In this document: in pieces, positions 49,218-56,725 of the stretch | How the letters are laid out: every line of letters starts with the position of its first letter | Position numbering within the stretch: the first letter of the stretch is position 1 | NCBI RefSeq assembly: GCF_031177825.1 | Contig: NZ_JAPSKE010000021.1 | Coordinates: forward strand, 36,984 to 100,983 | Origin: Paenibacillus sp. | GTDB lineage: Bacteria; Bacillota; Bacilli; Paenibacillales; YIM-B00363 | Direction of reading: 5' to 3' | Length of the DNA: 64,000 nt | The notes under the pieces: generated by a model | The model's input: only the letters and a program-made list of their open reading frames with translations | Told to the model about the DNA's origin: nothing | Database searches by the model: none | Position numbers and translations under genes: made by a program

Positions 49218-50180
49218 ATGACCAACGTGAACGCGATCGAAAAGCGAATTGAAGAACTGCACCGGTTTCGGCCGGCAAGCGAACCGCCGGAGGATCACGC
49301 CGAATTTTGGGAGCGGACGACGGAGGAAGCTTTAGGAAGCGCATTCGTATCCGAGCGGATCGAGATCGAAACGCCGATGACCGGCATGAAGGCGTACGAC
49401 GTCGCGTTCGAAGGGTTTTCGGGCACGACGATCCGCGGGCTTTATATGGTCCCGGCGTTTACCGAGGGGCCTTATCCGTGCATCTTGACGTTTCCTGGTT
49501 ATACGGGAGGCAAGGGGTTGCCGGAAGCGTACGCCCGCTGGATTCTGATGGGGGTCGCCGTATTCGCCGTCGACGTCCGGGGACAAGGCGGAGAGACGGG
49601 GAACACGTTGGATTCCGATTTCGGCATGGTCCGCGGCTGGATCACGCAAAACATTACGGATCCGGAGCGCTGCTATTACAAAGCCGTTACGGTGGATTGC
49701 CTTCGGGCCGCGCAGTGGATGTCGAAGCAGCCGGAACTGGATCCGAAGCGTCTGGGGGTCGTCGGCGGGAGCCAGGGAGGCGGTCTGGCGCTGCTCGTTT
49801 CCGCGCTGCACGAGAAAATCGGACTGACGGTGGCGGATATCCCGAATATGTGCCATATGGACCATGGCGTCTTGCATTCGACGGGATCCTTGACCGAAGT
49901 CGCAGACTTCGGCCGCCGCTATCCGGAGCTGCTGCCTCAAGCGCTTCGCACGCTCAGCTATTTCGATTTACTGCATCTGGGTCAACGAATGACCCGACCG
50001 CTGCTGATGTCTGTCGGGCTGAAAGATACGGTTTGCTTGCCGGAGCAGGTGTTTCCGATGTACCATGCGGCCGCTTCCGAAGACAAGGCGCTTGAAATTT
50101 TTCCGTTCACGGGTCATGCCGTGGAGGCCTCGCAGACGCGAAGAGGGATGGAATTCGTAAGAGAACGTTGGTTCCGGTAA
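49218..50180 (+). CDS. Carbohydrate esterase family 7 (acetyl xylan esterase / cephalosporin C deacetylase-like)
   Basis: A 320-residue cytosolic alpha/beta hydrolase starting at ATG 49218 after AGAGGGGAACGG. The CE7 marks are DVRGQGGETG (the RGQ motif), the nucleophile Ser in GGSQGGG, LKDTVCLP with the acid Asp, and GHAVEASQ with the catalytic His in place of the common GHE. Enzymes of this family remove acetyl groups from acetylated sugars and from cephalosporin C. It has its own promoter and seems to be monocistronic. Confidence 0.88.
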   Translation: MTNVNAIEKRIEELHRFRPASEPPEDHAEFWERTTEEALGSAFVSERIEIETPMTGMKAYDVAFEGFSGTTIRGLYMVPAFTEGPYPCILTFPGYTGGKGLPEAYARWILMGVAVFAVDVRGQGGETGNTLDSDFGMVRGWITQNITDPERCYYKAVTVDCLRAAQWMSKQPELDPKRLGVVGGSQGGGLALLVSALHEKIGLTVADIPNMCHMDHGVLHSTGSLTEVADFGRRYPELLPQALRTLSYFDLLHLGQRMTRPLLMSVGLKDTVCLPEQVFPMYHAAASEDKALEIFPFTGHAVEASQTRRGMEFVRERWFR

Positions 50181-50219
50181 TTTGGTTCCGAATACACGAT
50201 AGTAGGGGGAGACTTAATA

Positions 50220-50594
50220 ATGGTCAACAATGCTAAGGGGTATCGCGTATGGTACATACCGGATGGGTACATCCCGCCGATCAGCACCGGAACGCTCGTC
50301 AGCCACGAATCGATCTGCGTCTTGAACGCGAACGAGGAAGCCGCGAATCTGAGCGTGACGATCTACTTCGAGGACCGCGACCCGATCGAGGAGGTGCCCG
50401 TACGCGTCGAAGGCCGCCGCACGGCGCATGTGCGCACGAGCACGCTCGAGAAGGACGGCGAGTCGATCCCGGTCGGGGTTCCGTACGCGATGGAAGTACG
50501 AAGCGACGCGCCGATCATCGTGCAGTACAGCCGAATGGACGCGACGCAGCCGGCCAATACGCTAGCGACGACGATGGGCTTTCCGGTGGTATAA
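50220..50594 (+). CDS. Sensory rhodopsin transducer-like (ASRT-family) protein
   Basis: A 124-residue protein starting at ATG 50220 after GGGGGAGA. It matches the Anabaena sensory rhodopsin transducer family over its whole length: VWYIPDGYIPPISTGTLVSHESICVLNA, VTIYFEDRDPIEEVPVRVEGRRTAHVRT, GVPYAMEVRSDAPIIVQYSRMD (each in short stretches here). The family forms tetrameric beta-sandwiches and is also found away from rhodopsins, near sugar-use genes, where it may bind DNA or a small ligand. No rhodopsin is seen in this window. Confidence 0.85.
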   Translation: MVNNAKGYRVWYIPDGYIPPISTGTLVSHESICVLNANEEAANLSVTIYFEDRDPIEEVPVRVEGRRTAHVRTSTLEKDGESIPVGVPYAMEVRSDAPIIVQYSRMDATQPANTLATTMGFPVV

Positions 50595-50627
50595 TCGAAT
50601 TATTTCACTTCCTGCTTTACCGCAAGC

Positions 50628-50660
50628 AAGGGCTGCCCGTTATCGGGCAGCCCTTCTTTT
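50628..50660. terminator. Bidirectional terminator
   Basis: AAGGGCTGCCCG (50628-50639) pairs with CGGGCAGCCCTT (50644-50655), followed by CTTTT on the plus strand. It separates convergent genes. Confidence 0.85.
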
Positions 50661-50667
50661 GCATGGA

Positions 50668-51498
50668 TTATCGATTCAATTCCCACCATACGAGGTACTC
50701 GTACGGACTCTTCGTCGTCCACGAGGACGTTGTGATGTCGTAGATGCCGAAGTGCAAGTGCGGAAGGAACGAGCCCTTCGTACCTTCCGGACCGTATCCG
50801 GTGCTGCCGACGTACCCGATAAGCTGTCCTTGCTTGATCGCGCCGCCCTTAACGAACGTCTGGCTGTATTTCGACAAATGGGCGTAATAGAACGCAGTCG
50901 CGTTATCGGTTTTGACGGTCAACCGGTAGCCGCCGTACGTGTTCCAGCCGACGTTGAGAATCGTGCCGTCCGCCGCCGCGTACACCGGGGTTCCTTCCGG
51001 CGCGAAGATGTCTACGCCTTCGTGCGTGCGAACGGCGCCGCCGTCCGGCGTCCAAGTTCGCGCGTCCGCGTAGTTGTTCGTGAACGGCGTATACGTCCCC
51101 TTGGCGAGCGGGAACAAGCCTGTCTTGAATTTCGAAGGCGGGGTCGGGACTGTAATGCGGAGACCCGGCCAGATCGCGTTCGGATTCGCGAGCTGCGGGT
51201 TCGCGTTGATCAGCGCCTTGAGCGGAATGCCTGCGCGGGATGCGATGCCGTACATCGTATCGCCCGCTCTGACGACGTAGTTGCCTTGGTCGGGAACGAT
51301 CAGCTGTTGACCGATCCACAGCGACGTCGAAGAGAGCCCGTTCAAGGTCATCAGCTCGTTCACCGTCATCCGGTTGGCGGTGGCGATCCCCCATAGCGTA
51401 TCTCCCGCTTTCACCGTGTAAGCAGCCGCGGAAGCGACGGCGGCGGATGCGGAAGCCGCGACGAGCAGCGCCGCGAGCGCGAGCGCGATTTTCTTCAT
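50668..51498 (-). CDS. Secreted LysM-M23 peptidoglycan endopeptidase
   Basis: A 276-residue protein; ATG 51498 is taken although TTG 51510 is also possible. Residues 1-25 form a signal peptide. Two LysM repeats (YTVKAGDTLWGIATANRMTVNELMTLNGL and YVVRAGDTMYGIASRAGIPLKALINANPQL, each in parts) bind cell wall. The M23 domain (about 160-270) has the zinc residues in HEGVDIF and HLHFG. It should cut peptide cross-links of peptidoglycan. It is divergent from the YfhH gene. Confidence 0.92.
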   Translation of the reverse strand: MKKIALALAALLVAASASAAVASAAAYTVKAGDTLWGIATANRMTVNELMTLNGLSSTSLWIGQQLIVPDQGNYVVRAGDTMYGIASRAGIPLKALINANPQLANPNAIWPGLRITVPTPPSKFKTGLFPLAKGTYTPFTNNYADARTWTPDGGAVRTHEGVDIFAPEGTPVYAAADGTILNVGWNTYGGYRLTVKTDNATAFYYAHLSKYSQTFVKGGAIKQGQLIGYVGSTGYGPEGTKGSFLPHLHFGIYDITTSSWTTKSPYEYLVWWELNR

Positions 51499-51623
51499 GC
51501 GTGGAAGCAACCCCTTCTCGTTGGTCTATCGATAGAATAATAGAATTCGATGTCGGGAAGTAGTTGTAAATGTTGGTCGGATCGCGGACAATAAGGGATA
51601 CGTGTCGATAAGGAGGGATTCGA

Positions 51624-51935
51624 ATGAAGCGATTCAGCGAGATGTCGCCGGGCGAGCTGGCCGAGGAAATCGAGCGATTGCGGTCGGAGCTCGACCGAAG
51701 CGCATCCGAGGGCGAGAAGGGCGTGCTGCGACAACGATGGCTGCTCGCGAGATCGTACGCGGTAAGGGACGCCTCGTTCCCGCCGGGGCGCTATCGCGTC
51801 GAAGAGACGGGAGCCGCGTTCACGCTCCTGTACGTGAACGGCGTTATGGGCTGGGGAACGACGGAGGACGGCCAAGAAGCGGCGTTCCCTTTAGCGGTGC
51901 TCCAACGCGAGGAAGGGATAAACGACGGCAAGTAA
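51624..51935 (+). CDS. YfhH-family protein
   Basis: A 103-residue protein starting at ATG 51624 after AAGGAGG. It matches the YfhH (DUF1811) family of bacilli: RFSEMSPGELAEEIERLRSELDRSASEGEKGVLRQRWLLARSYAV in parts, PGRYRVEETGAAFTLLYVNGVMGWG in parts, and AAFPLAVLQ. The C-terminal half is a small beta-barrel. Function unknown. It is convergent with the PilZ gene, 7 bases apart. Confidence 0.82.
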   Translation: MKRFSEMSPGELAEEIERLRSELDRSASEGEKGVLRQRWLLARSYAVRDASFPPGRYRVEETGAAFTLLYVNGVMGWGTTEDGQEAAFPLAVLQREEGINDGK

Positions 51936-51942
51936 CTTGAAG

Positions 51943-52620
51943 TTACATCGCCGTCGCTTCTTCGAGCCGCTGTTTGGCGCGGTGTTTGATTTGCGTCCGT
52001 AAAATATAACCGCGCAGCGCGTTGAGATGTTCCGGCTCGATCTCGAGGAAGCGCGCGCCGATGTAAGTGGATCCGTCTTCGGTCGTCTGCTTGCGGGAGA
52101 TCTCGATCTTGCAAGGGACGCCGCCGTTAATGTCGAGTTCGACGTCGGCGACCATCATCGCCCGCGTCCCGGGATCAACGTCGAGCGTGAATCCGATGCC
52201 GCCGAGGCTGACGTTGCGGATGTCGATCGCCGTAGAGGCGTCGAGCTTGTTCTCGCCGCCGTTCGACCAACGGAGGGAACGCATTCGTCCGGAATCGCTC
52301 ACTTCGATCCGAGGAAATTGCCGGCGCGTCGACAAGAGTTGATTTTCCGGAGGGTTCAACACCATCAGAATGCCGGTATCCTTCGCGAGGACGGAAGAAG
52401 GAAGGATTAGAAATCCGTTACTCGAATATACCGTCAGTTTGACCGGATCGCCGGGCTTGTACATTTTCGATTGGGGCATTTCGATTTCAAGAATGTCGCC
52501 TTCGATGTAGGAGACCACGCCGGTCGAAATATAAGCGTCTTTCTCGACGGACACGCGCGAGCCGATGGTGATCGCGTTCTTCTGATGGTGTAATATTTCG
52601 GTTGCCCGCATGAACGACAT
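51943..52620 (-). CDS. PilZ-domain c-di-GMP receptor (YcgR-like flagellar brake type)
   Basis: A 225-residue cytosolic protein starting at ATG 52620 after AGGAGGC. Residues 1-110 are the YcgR-type N-domain (GSRVSVEKDAYISTGVVSYIEGDILEIEMP in parts). The PilZ domain has the c-di-GMP motif RRQFPRIE (RxxxR) and DIRNVSLGGIGF (D/N-x-S-x-x-G). Binding of c-di-GMP to such proteins slows flagellar rotation or controls matrix production. A c-di-GMP-I riboswitch and a terminator lie upstream, so its own transcription probably responds to the same ligand. Confidence 0.92.
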   Translation of the reverse strand: MSFMRATEILHHQKNAITIGSRVSVEKDAYISTGVVSYIEGDILEIEMPQSKMYKPGDPVKLTVYSSNGFLILPSSVLAKDTGILMVLNPPENQLLSTRRQFPRIEVSDSGRMRSLRWSNGGENKLDASTAIDIRNVSLGGIGFTLDVDPGTRAMMVADVELDINGGVPCKIEISRKQTTEDGSTYIGARFLEIEPEHLNALRGYILRTQIKHRAKQRLEEATAM

Positions 52621-52674
52621 GAATTCAGCCTCCTAGAATGACATCGATCCGATGGTGGGGAAGAAAAGAAAAAA

Positions 52675-52693
52675 CGCCCGCCGAAGGCGGACG
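52675..52693 (-). terminator. Riboswitch-controlled terminator before the PilZ gene
   Basis: On the minus strand CGTCCGCC pairs with GGCGGGCG (one G-U pair), followed by six Ts. It lies between the aptamer and the PilZ start. Confidence 0.8.
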
Positions 52694-52718
52694 ATCCGGA
52701 ACGAATCGTACGCTCCTC

Positions 52719-52796
52719 TTCGGCAACCCGGCCGCCGTAGCTTTCGCCTTAGGTCCGTTGGCTTTGCGTCTCCGACTTTCGTCGGATTTGCCTTGT
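52719..52796 (-). ncRNA. Cyclic di-GMP-I (GEMM-I) riboswitch
   Basis: On the minus strand the conserved series is present in order: GGCAAA, a stem closed by a GAAA tetraloop (TCCGAC-GAAA-GTCGGA), GACGCAAAGCC, CCTAAGGC, then GCTACGG and CCGGGTTGCC. The tetraloop and the second hairpin can dock as in known GEMM-I aptamers. A terminator follows, then the PilZ gene, so the element probably acts at transcription. Confidence 0.92.
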
Positions 52797-52826
52797 TCGA
52801 TTGGAACAATTTATACTATTAATATT

Positions 52827-52854
52827 ATTATATGACTTAGTTCGAAAGTTGCAA
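52827..52854 (-). promoter_or_regulatory. Promoter of the riboswitch-PilZ transcript
   Basis: On the minus strand TTGCAA (52854-52849) and TATAAT (52832-52827) are 16 bases apart, about 30 bases before the aptamer. Confidence 0.65.
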
Positions 52855-52908
52855 GCGAAGAATACGGATTTTATTACCATGATTCGAACGAAGGGGAAAG
52901 CGCGCGAA

Positions 52909-53346
52909 ATGAAAATCACGAGAATCGAAACCGAAGAGGCGCTGCAGCAAGCGTTCCTCATTCGATTGGAAGTGTTCGTAGACGAACAGAAGGTCCCGCG
53001 AGACTTGGAGATGGACGAGTACGACGCGTCCGCGCAAGCCGCCAAACATGTATTGCTAGAGGTCGACGGCGTCCCCGCGGCGACGGGTCGATTCATCGAA
53101 TACAAACCCGATACGGCCAAGATGCAGCGGATCGCTGTGAGAGGCCCGTATCGCGGGAAGGGCGTCGGGAGGGCGTTAATGCAAGCGTTGGAGACTTGGG
53201 CGAAGGGGGAAGGGTATTCGTACTCGCTGTTGGACGCGCAGTGCCAGGCGGAACCGTTTTATCGCTCCCTCGGGTACGAGACCGTGTCTCCGGAGACGTT
53301 CCTCGACGCGGGCATTCCTCATGTGCGGATGAAGAAGGCGTTGTAA
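52909..53346 (+). CDS. GNAT-family N-acetyltransferase (ElaA/YjdJ-like)
   Basis: A 145-residue protein starting at ATG 52909; ATG 52879 has no ribosome site. It has the short GNAT layout EALQQAFLIRLEVFVDEQKVPRDLEMDEYD, then RIAVRGPYRGKGVGRALMQALETWAKGEGY with the acetyl-CoA loop, and DAQCQAEPFYRSLGYE. This form is that of ElaA-like proteins. Substrate unknown. It is divergent from the PilZ transcript. Confidence 0.88.
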   Translation: MKITRIETEEALQQAFLIRLEVFVDEQKVPRDLEMDEYDASAQAAKHVLLEVDGVPAATGRFIEYKPDTAKMQRIAVRGPYRGKGVGRALMQALETWAKGEGYSYSLLDAQCQAEPFYRSLGYETVSPETFLDAGIPHVRMKKAL

Positions 53347-53364
53347 ACCTTAGCGGAAAAAACG

Positions 53365-53397
53365 GAAGACTGAGCTCGCGGGGGCTCAGTCTTCTTT
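53365..53397. terminator. Bidirectional terminator
   Basis: GAAGACTGAGC (53365-53375) pairs with GCTCAGTCTTC (53384-53394), with TTT on the plus side and a T-rich tail on the minus side. It separates convergent genes. Confidence 0.8.
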
Positions 53398-53400
53398 GCG

Positions 53401-53658
53401 TTAAAAGAGAGGTAAATTGTCGAGATTGTTGTCCGTTCGCCCGTCCGGGTTCGATCGAAGATGCTCTTCTTGATCCCGCCCTTTAAAGACGTTTACATTG
53501 AAAATTTCGTTATTTTTCGCCATCGCCTGAGCCGCCTTATAATCGACGACCGCGCCGGAGGATAACTTGAGCTCGACGATATCGCCGTCCCCGTTTTTTC
53601 GAACCGCCACGACTTCCTCTTGCCGCGGCATGCCTTGTCCGGATGATTGTCGTTCCAT
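53401..53658 (-). CDS. DUF3892 protein
   Basis: An 85-residue protein starting at ATG 53658, eight bases after GGGAGGCG. The centre matches DUF3892: VAVRKNGDGDIVELKLSSGAVVDYKAAQAMAKNNEIFNVNVFKGRDQEEHLRS in parts, ending in a polar NPDGRTDNNLDNLP tail. These are small proteins of spore formers with unknown function. It is the second gene on this strand after the metallo-hydrolase, separated by a hairpin. Confidence 0.82.
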   Translation of the reverse strand: MERQSSGQGMPRQEEVVAVRKNGDGDIVELKLSSGAVVDYKAAQAMAKNNEIFNVNVFKGRDQEEHLRSNPDGRTDNNLDNLPLF

Positions 53659-53721
53659 ATGAAATCGCCTCCCGTCTTAAGATTGGCCTTCGGGCGGGGC
53701 ATTATTCAATAAACATGAATC

Positions 53722-53749
53722 GAGACCGGGAGGCAAGGCTCCCGGTCTC
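53722..53749 (-). terminator. Hairpin after the metallo-hydrolase gene
   Basis: GAGACCGGGAG (53722-53732) pairs with CTCCCGGTCTC (53739-53749). The T tail is poor on the minus strand. Confidence 0.55.
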
Positions 53750-53765
53750 GGTATCGAGTTGGCGA

Positions 53766-54509
53766 TTATTCGAATTCGTATTCGGTCTGTTGTTCGATAA
53801 ACCGCATGGCGCCCGTCTTGCCGACATAGTCGTCGCGGTTATCCGCGTAATGCATCAACCAGATGCGTTCTTGAATCGCTTCCGGCAGCGTCAACAACTC
53901 ATCCAAGGTCGTATGAACGAGCCCGGGACCGGTCAACTGGCATTCGTGCAGGATGTGCTTGCATCGTCCGGCGTTCGTCAAATCGCTCAATAGTGCGGGG
54001 TCGAACGTCATATCCGAGCTGTAAAACACGGTTTCGTTCAGCAGGAGCGCGTAACTCGGTTTGTTCGGAATATGTTGGGTCCTGATCAACTCCAGGGTGA
54101 AGCCGGCGCTGATTTCGAACGGAACGCCTTCGTCGATCTCGACGACGTCGAAGTAGCAGTCGAGCGAATCGCAGCCGGTGCTCTGATCCTCCAATGCCCC
54201 TTTAAGGCTTGTCTCCCACAACGCCTCTCGGATCGAGGAGGGTACGAACAGAGGGATCCTCTTCTTATGTACATACATAAAGGCGAAGGCAAGTTCTTCG
54301 ATGCCGCCGATATGGTCTCCGTGAATATGCGTGACGAGGACCCCGTCGATCTCTTGAACTCCGATACCCGCGCGATAAAGCGCATACGGCGCCGTTACGC
54401 CGCAATCGACTAACAGGCGGTAACCGTTAACGGCAACGATCGCGTTATTGTTGAAATATTTTTTCGCGAACGCATTGCCGGTCCCGATCATCTGGATACG
54501 AATGCTCAC
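53766..54509 (-). CDS. Metallo-beta-lactamase-fold hydrolase (RNase Z-like)
   Basis: A 247-residue protein starting at GTG 54509, seven bases after GGGAGG. The metal motif is THIHGDH, with further metal residues in SSDMTFDP (Asp) and LMHYAD (His). The overall layout, with GTGNAFAKKYFNNNAIV at the start, resembles RNase Z and the YhfI/arylsulfatase-like group; a His after HILHECQL also fits. The lack of the exosite arm argues against true RNase Z. Substrate unknown. Confidence 0.85.
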   Translation of the reverse strand: MSIRIQMIGTGNAFAKKYFNNNAIVAVNGYRLLVDCGVTAPYALYRAGIGVQEIDGVLVTHIHGDHIGGIEELAFAFMYVHKKRIPLFVPSSIREALWETSLKGALEDQSTGCDSLDCYFDVVEIDEGVPFEISAGFTLELIRTQHIPNKPSYALLLNETVFYSSDMTFDPALLSDLTNAGRCKHILHECQLTGPGLVHTTLDELLTLPEAIQERIWLMHYADNRDDYVGKTGAMRFIEQQTEYEFE

Positions 54510-54640
54510 TTGCCGACCTCCCTGCATGACCAACTGTAGCATAATCACTTTACCATGATTACGGAAAAAACGAAAGATTAGCGTCGTCAACTTTCGGTGG
54601 ATCGGAATACGATGTACGAGAAAAAGGAGGAGGGGGAGAA

Positions 54641-54808
54641 ATGAAAAAACCCGCGCCGGCGTGGGTACGGGTCATGGGATATGTAAGGATAGGAGCGTAT
54701 GCGTTCGGTCGATGGTACGGCAGATGTCTCGGATTTCTCGAGACGTCGCCTTTATTTCCCCGCCATCATTCGAACGATGACTTTATCGAGCCGCCGGCTG
54801 ATCGCTAA
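54641..54808 (+). CDS. Possible small protein overlapping Spo0E on the other strand
   Basis: ATG 54641 follows a long AAGGAGGAGGGGGAG site and opens 55 codons. The product is basic at the start with a WVRVMGYVRIGAYAF-like amphipathic part. The last 57 bases overlap the end of the Spo0E-like gene on the minus strand. The strong ribosome site argues for translation, but no family is known and the antisense overlap argues against it. Confidence 0.35.
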   Translation: MKKPAPAWVRVMGYVRIGAYAFGRWYGRCLGFLETSPLFPRHHSNDDFIEPPADR

Positions 54809-54907
54809 CACGTCCGGATGCCGAAAATCGTATTTATATTTTTCGGCGGTCGTCTCCAGCATCTTCTTCAGCTTGGCGAATTCCTTTTCGATCGTGGCGT
54901 TCGACAT
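54752..54907 (-). CDS. Spo0E-family aspartyl-phosphate phosphatase
   Basis: A 51-residue protein starting at ATG 54907 shortly after GGAAGAGG. It is a helical hairpin with the Spo0E signature ISRRLDKVIV (S-x-x-L-D) in the second helix and EFAKLKKMLETTAEKY in the first. Spo0E-type proteins remove phosphate from Spo0A-P and so hold back sporulation. It is not a large frame and is easy to miss. It lies between the metallo-hydrolase and a stalk-domain gene. Confidence 0.85.
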   Translation of the reverse strand: MSNATIEKEFAKLKKMLETTAEKYKYDFRHPDVLAISRRLDKVIVRMMAGK

Positions 54908-54993
54908 ATACCTCTTCCTTTGCTGTAATTCAATGGTATCAATAATATCCCAAAACGGTCCGAAAAAGGAAACAAAATGGGCACGTGAAATTT

Positions 54994-55024
54994 CGTTTAC
55001 GTAAACGGTAAATTATGCTATAAT
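54994..55024 (+). promoter_or_regulatory. Promoter with 14-bp palindrome over the -35
   Basis: TTTACG (54996-55001) and TATAAT (55019-55024) are 17 bases apart. CGTTTACGTAAACG (54994-55007) is its own reverse complement and covers the -35, so a repressor site is likely. The leader to the start codon is about 120 bases. Confidence 0.6.
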
Positions 55025-55148
55025 ACGCTTTTTCCTTCCAAGCAAGAGATTCCAGTAATTTCCGCAAAAAACTTTCGCGAGACGACACCGCAACTCTCTC
55101 TGCAATTAAGAGTATATAGGAGTGCACTGAACTTATGGAGGGAATCGC

Positions 55149-55742
55149 ATGAAAATCCGGAATATCGCGCTTGGCATTCTCGCCCTTACGCTGATCGGCG
55201 GAGCTACGGCCGGGGCCGACGAGGTGATGCAGACGTGGAAGGGTAAGAAGGTACGCGTCGTGGTCAACGAAGCGGAGCTCGACGGAGGCGGTATCCAAAT
55301 CGACGGGAAGACGTACTTGCCGATTCGCGCCTTGTCGGACACCTTGCAAGCACTTATTAAATCGGAATCGGATACGGTACATATTAATAAACCTAACGTT
55401 CATTTGCTGCTGTTCACGGGCGATCGGAACGCGATGAAGCCGTTCGGGAACGTCTATCAAGGCACCTATGACTTCTCCGTATTCGTCCAGGTCGATAATT
55501 TGCGAACGAGGGCGCATTCGATCAAGACGACCGTCGTCGATCCGCAAGGCCAGACCGTCGACTCGATAGTTTACAAGATGACCGACGAGAACCGCGAGAA
55601 TTTTTGGTACGCGACTTCTCCGTTCAAAATCGATTTCAAATCGACGGGTCAGTATAAGATCAAATTTTACCTCAAGCAGACGGAAGACAGCGAGTTCGAG
55701 CTTTTGAGCGAGAAGGCCATTCTCTCCATGAAGAAAGAATAA
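55149..55742 (+). CDS. Exported copper-amine-oxidase-N (stalk) domain protein
   Basis: A 197-residue protein starting at ATG 55149 after GGAGGGAATCGC. Residues 1-23 form a signal peptide. Residues 33-85 hold the stalk domain: VRVVVNEAELDGGGIQIDGKTYLPIRALSDTLQA in parts, common in Paenibacillus surface proteins. The C-terminal 110 residues form a beta-rich domain (YDFSVFVQVDNL, YKIKFYLKQTED). It is probably attached to the envelope. Ligand unknown. Confidence 0.82.
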   Translation: MKIRNIALGILALTLIGGATAGADEVMQTWKGKKVRVVVNEAELDGGGIQIDGKTYLPIRALSDTLQALIKSESDTVHINKPNVHLLLFTGDRNAMKPFGNVYQGTYDFSVFVQVDNLRTRAHSIKTTVVDPQGQTVDSIVYKMTDENRENFWYATSPFKIDFKSTGQYKIKFYLKQTEDSEFELLSEKAILSMKKE

Positions 55743-55799
55743 ATCAACGCGCTTAGGCAACAATCATTAGAGAAGCTAGAATCGGAAAGGGGTCGGCGC

Positions 55800-56090
55800 A
55801 TGACGGATCAAGACCGCGCTGCGGCAGGAGAAGAAGAAGAGTCAGTATACGTCGTCACCGACGAGAACGGCGTAGAGCGGGAGCTGGTGCCTGTATACAC
55901 GTTCGATTACGAGGAGAACGAGTACGTCGTATTGATCGATCGCAACGACGCGGAAGCGGACGGACTCATTCTGCGCATCGAACAGGACGGGGACGAGGTC
56001 GTGCTCGCGAACATCGAGGACGACGACGAATGGAACGCCGTGTTGGATATTTATAACGAATTGCTCGAGGAAGAAGAAGAGGAGCAGTAA
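55800..56090 (+). CDS. DUF1292 (YrzB-like) protein
   Basis: A 96-residue acidic protein starting at ATG 55800 after GGAAAGGGG. It matches the DUF1292 family: VYVVTDENGVERELVPVYTFDYEENEYVVLIDRNDAEADGLILRIEQDGDEVVLANIEDDDEWNAVLDIYNEL in parts. The end is a run of glutamates. Bacillus YrzB is in the same family; function unknown. A strong terminator follows. Confidence 0.88.
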   Translation: MTDQDRAAAGEEEESVYVVTDENGVERELVPVYTFDYEENEYVVLIDRNDAEADGLILRIEQDGDEVVLANIEDDDEWNAVLDIYNELLEEEEEEQ

Positions 56091-56118
56091 AAAACAGAGG
56101 CCGCGGCCTCTGTTTTTT
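56091..56118 (+). terminator. Terminator of the DUF1292 gene
   Basis: AAAACAGAGGCC pairs with GGCCTCTGTTTT around GC (56091-56116), followed by a T run. Confidence 0.85.
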
Positions 56119-56541
56119 TTATTTTCTAGGATTAAAATACATAATGCGGCCGTTGAACAGATGGAGCTCCGTCTTCAGCGTCCTGGCTAAATATTTACAA
56201 AGCTCGTTGCCCTTCGACTTGTCGGCGTGCGTGCTTCCGTCCGGCAAGACGACCTGAACGTAGTGCCGCTCTCCGCCGTCGTCCGTCTTCTCGGTCCCGA
56301 CGCCGAAGACGATGTACTTGTACGGCTCGTCCTTCGCTTTCAAGTAAAACCATACGCCTTCCCCTTCCGGCTTCTTCTCGATCGTATAAGGGAAAGCGGC
56401 TTCGTCGTATTTCCAATCGAGCTGCCGGCCGGTCTTGGACGTCTGTTCCTTATACCGGCCGAGATACTGCTCCAGCTCTTCCAGCGTGACGGACGGTACG
56501 GAAGAGCCCTCCGTGAAATAAAGGTATGCGCTCTGACTCAT
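56119..56541 (-). CDS. DUF1885 protein
   Basis: A 140-residue cytosolic protein starting at ATG 56541. It matches DUF1885 along its length: SAYLYFTEGSSVPSVTLEELEQYLGRYKEQTSKTG in parts, YTIEKKPEGEGVWFYLKA, YIVFGVGTEK and a C-terminal ELHLFNGRIMYFNPRK. The family is confined to bacilli and has an FKBP-like fold in a known structure. Function unknown. It is convergent with the DUF1292 gene. Confidence 0.85.
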   Translation of the reverse strand: MSQSAYLYFTEGSSVPSVTLEELEQYLGRYKEQTSKTGRQLDWKYDEAAFPYTIEKKPEGEGVWFYLKAKDEPYKYIVFGVGTEKTDDGGERHYVQVVLPDGSTHADKSKGNELCKYLARTLKTELHLFNGRIMYFNPRK

Positions 56542-56725
56542 GGACCCGTTACACCCACTTTGCGTCTGATGGTTCCATATTAGCAGGTTTATCCATACGT
56601 GACAACGATGCGGAAAAGGGACAGGCTTGCCTCGTCGCGAGGAATCCCTTATAGTGTTACCACAAGGATCTTATCCTTGGATGGATGCCGGAGCTTTCGA
56701 TACTCATACGAGAGGGAGGATGACA

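Noticed and set aside
53766..54509. Naming the metallo-hydrolase RNase Z
   Set aside because: The exosite arm is not visible and RNase Z has a longer C-terminal pattern; only the fold is supported.
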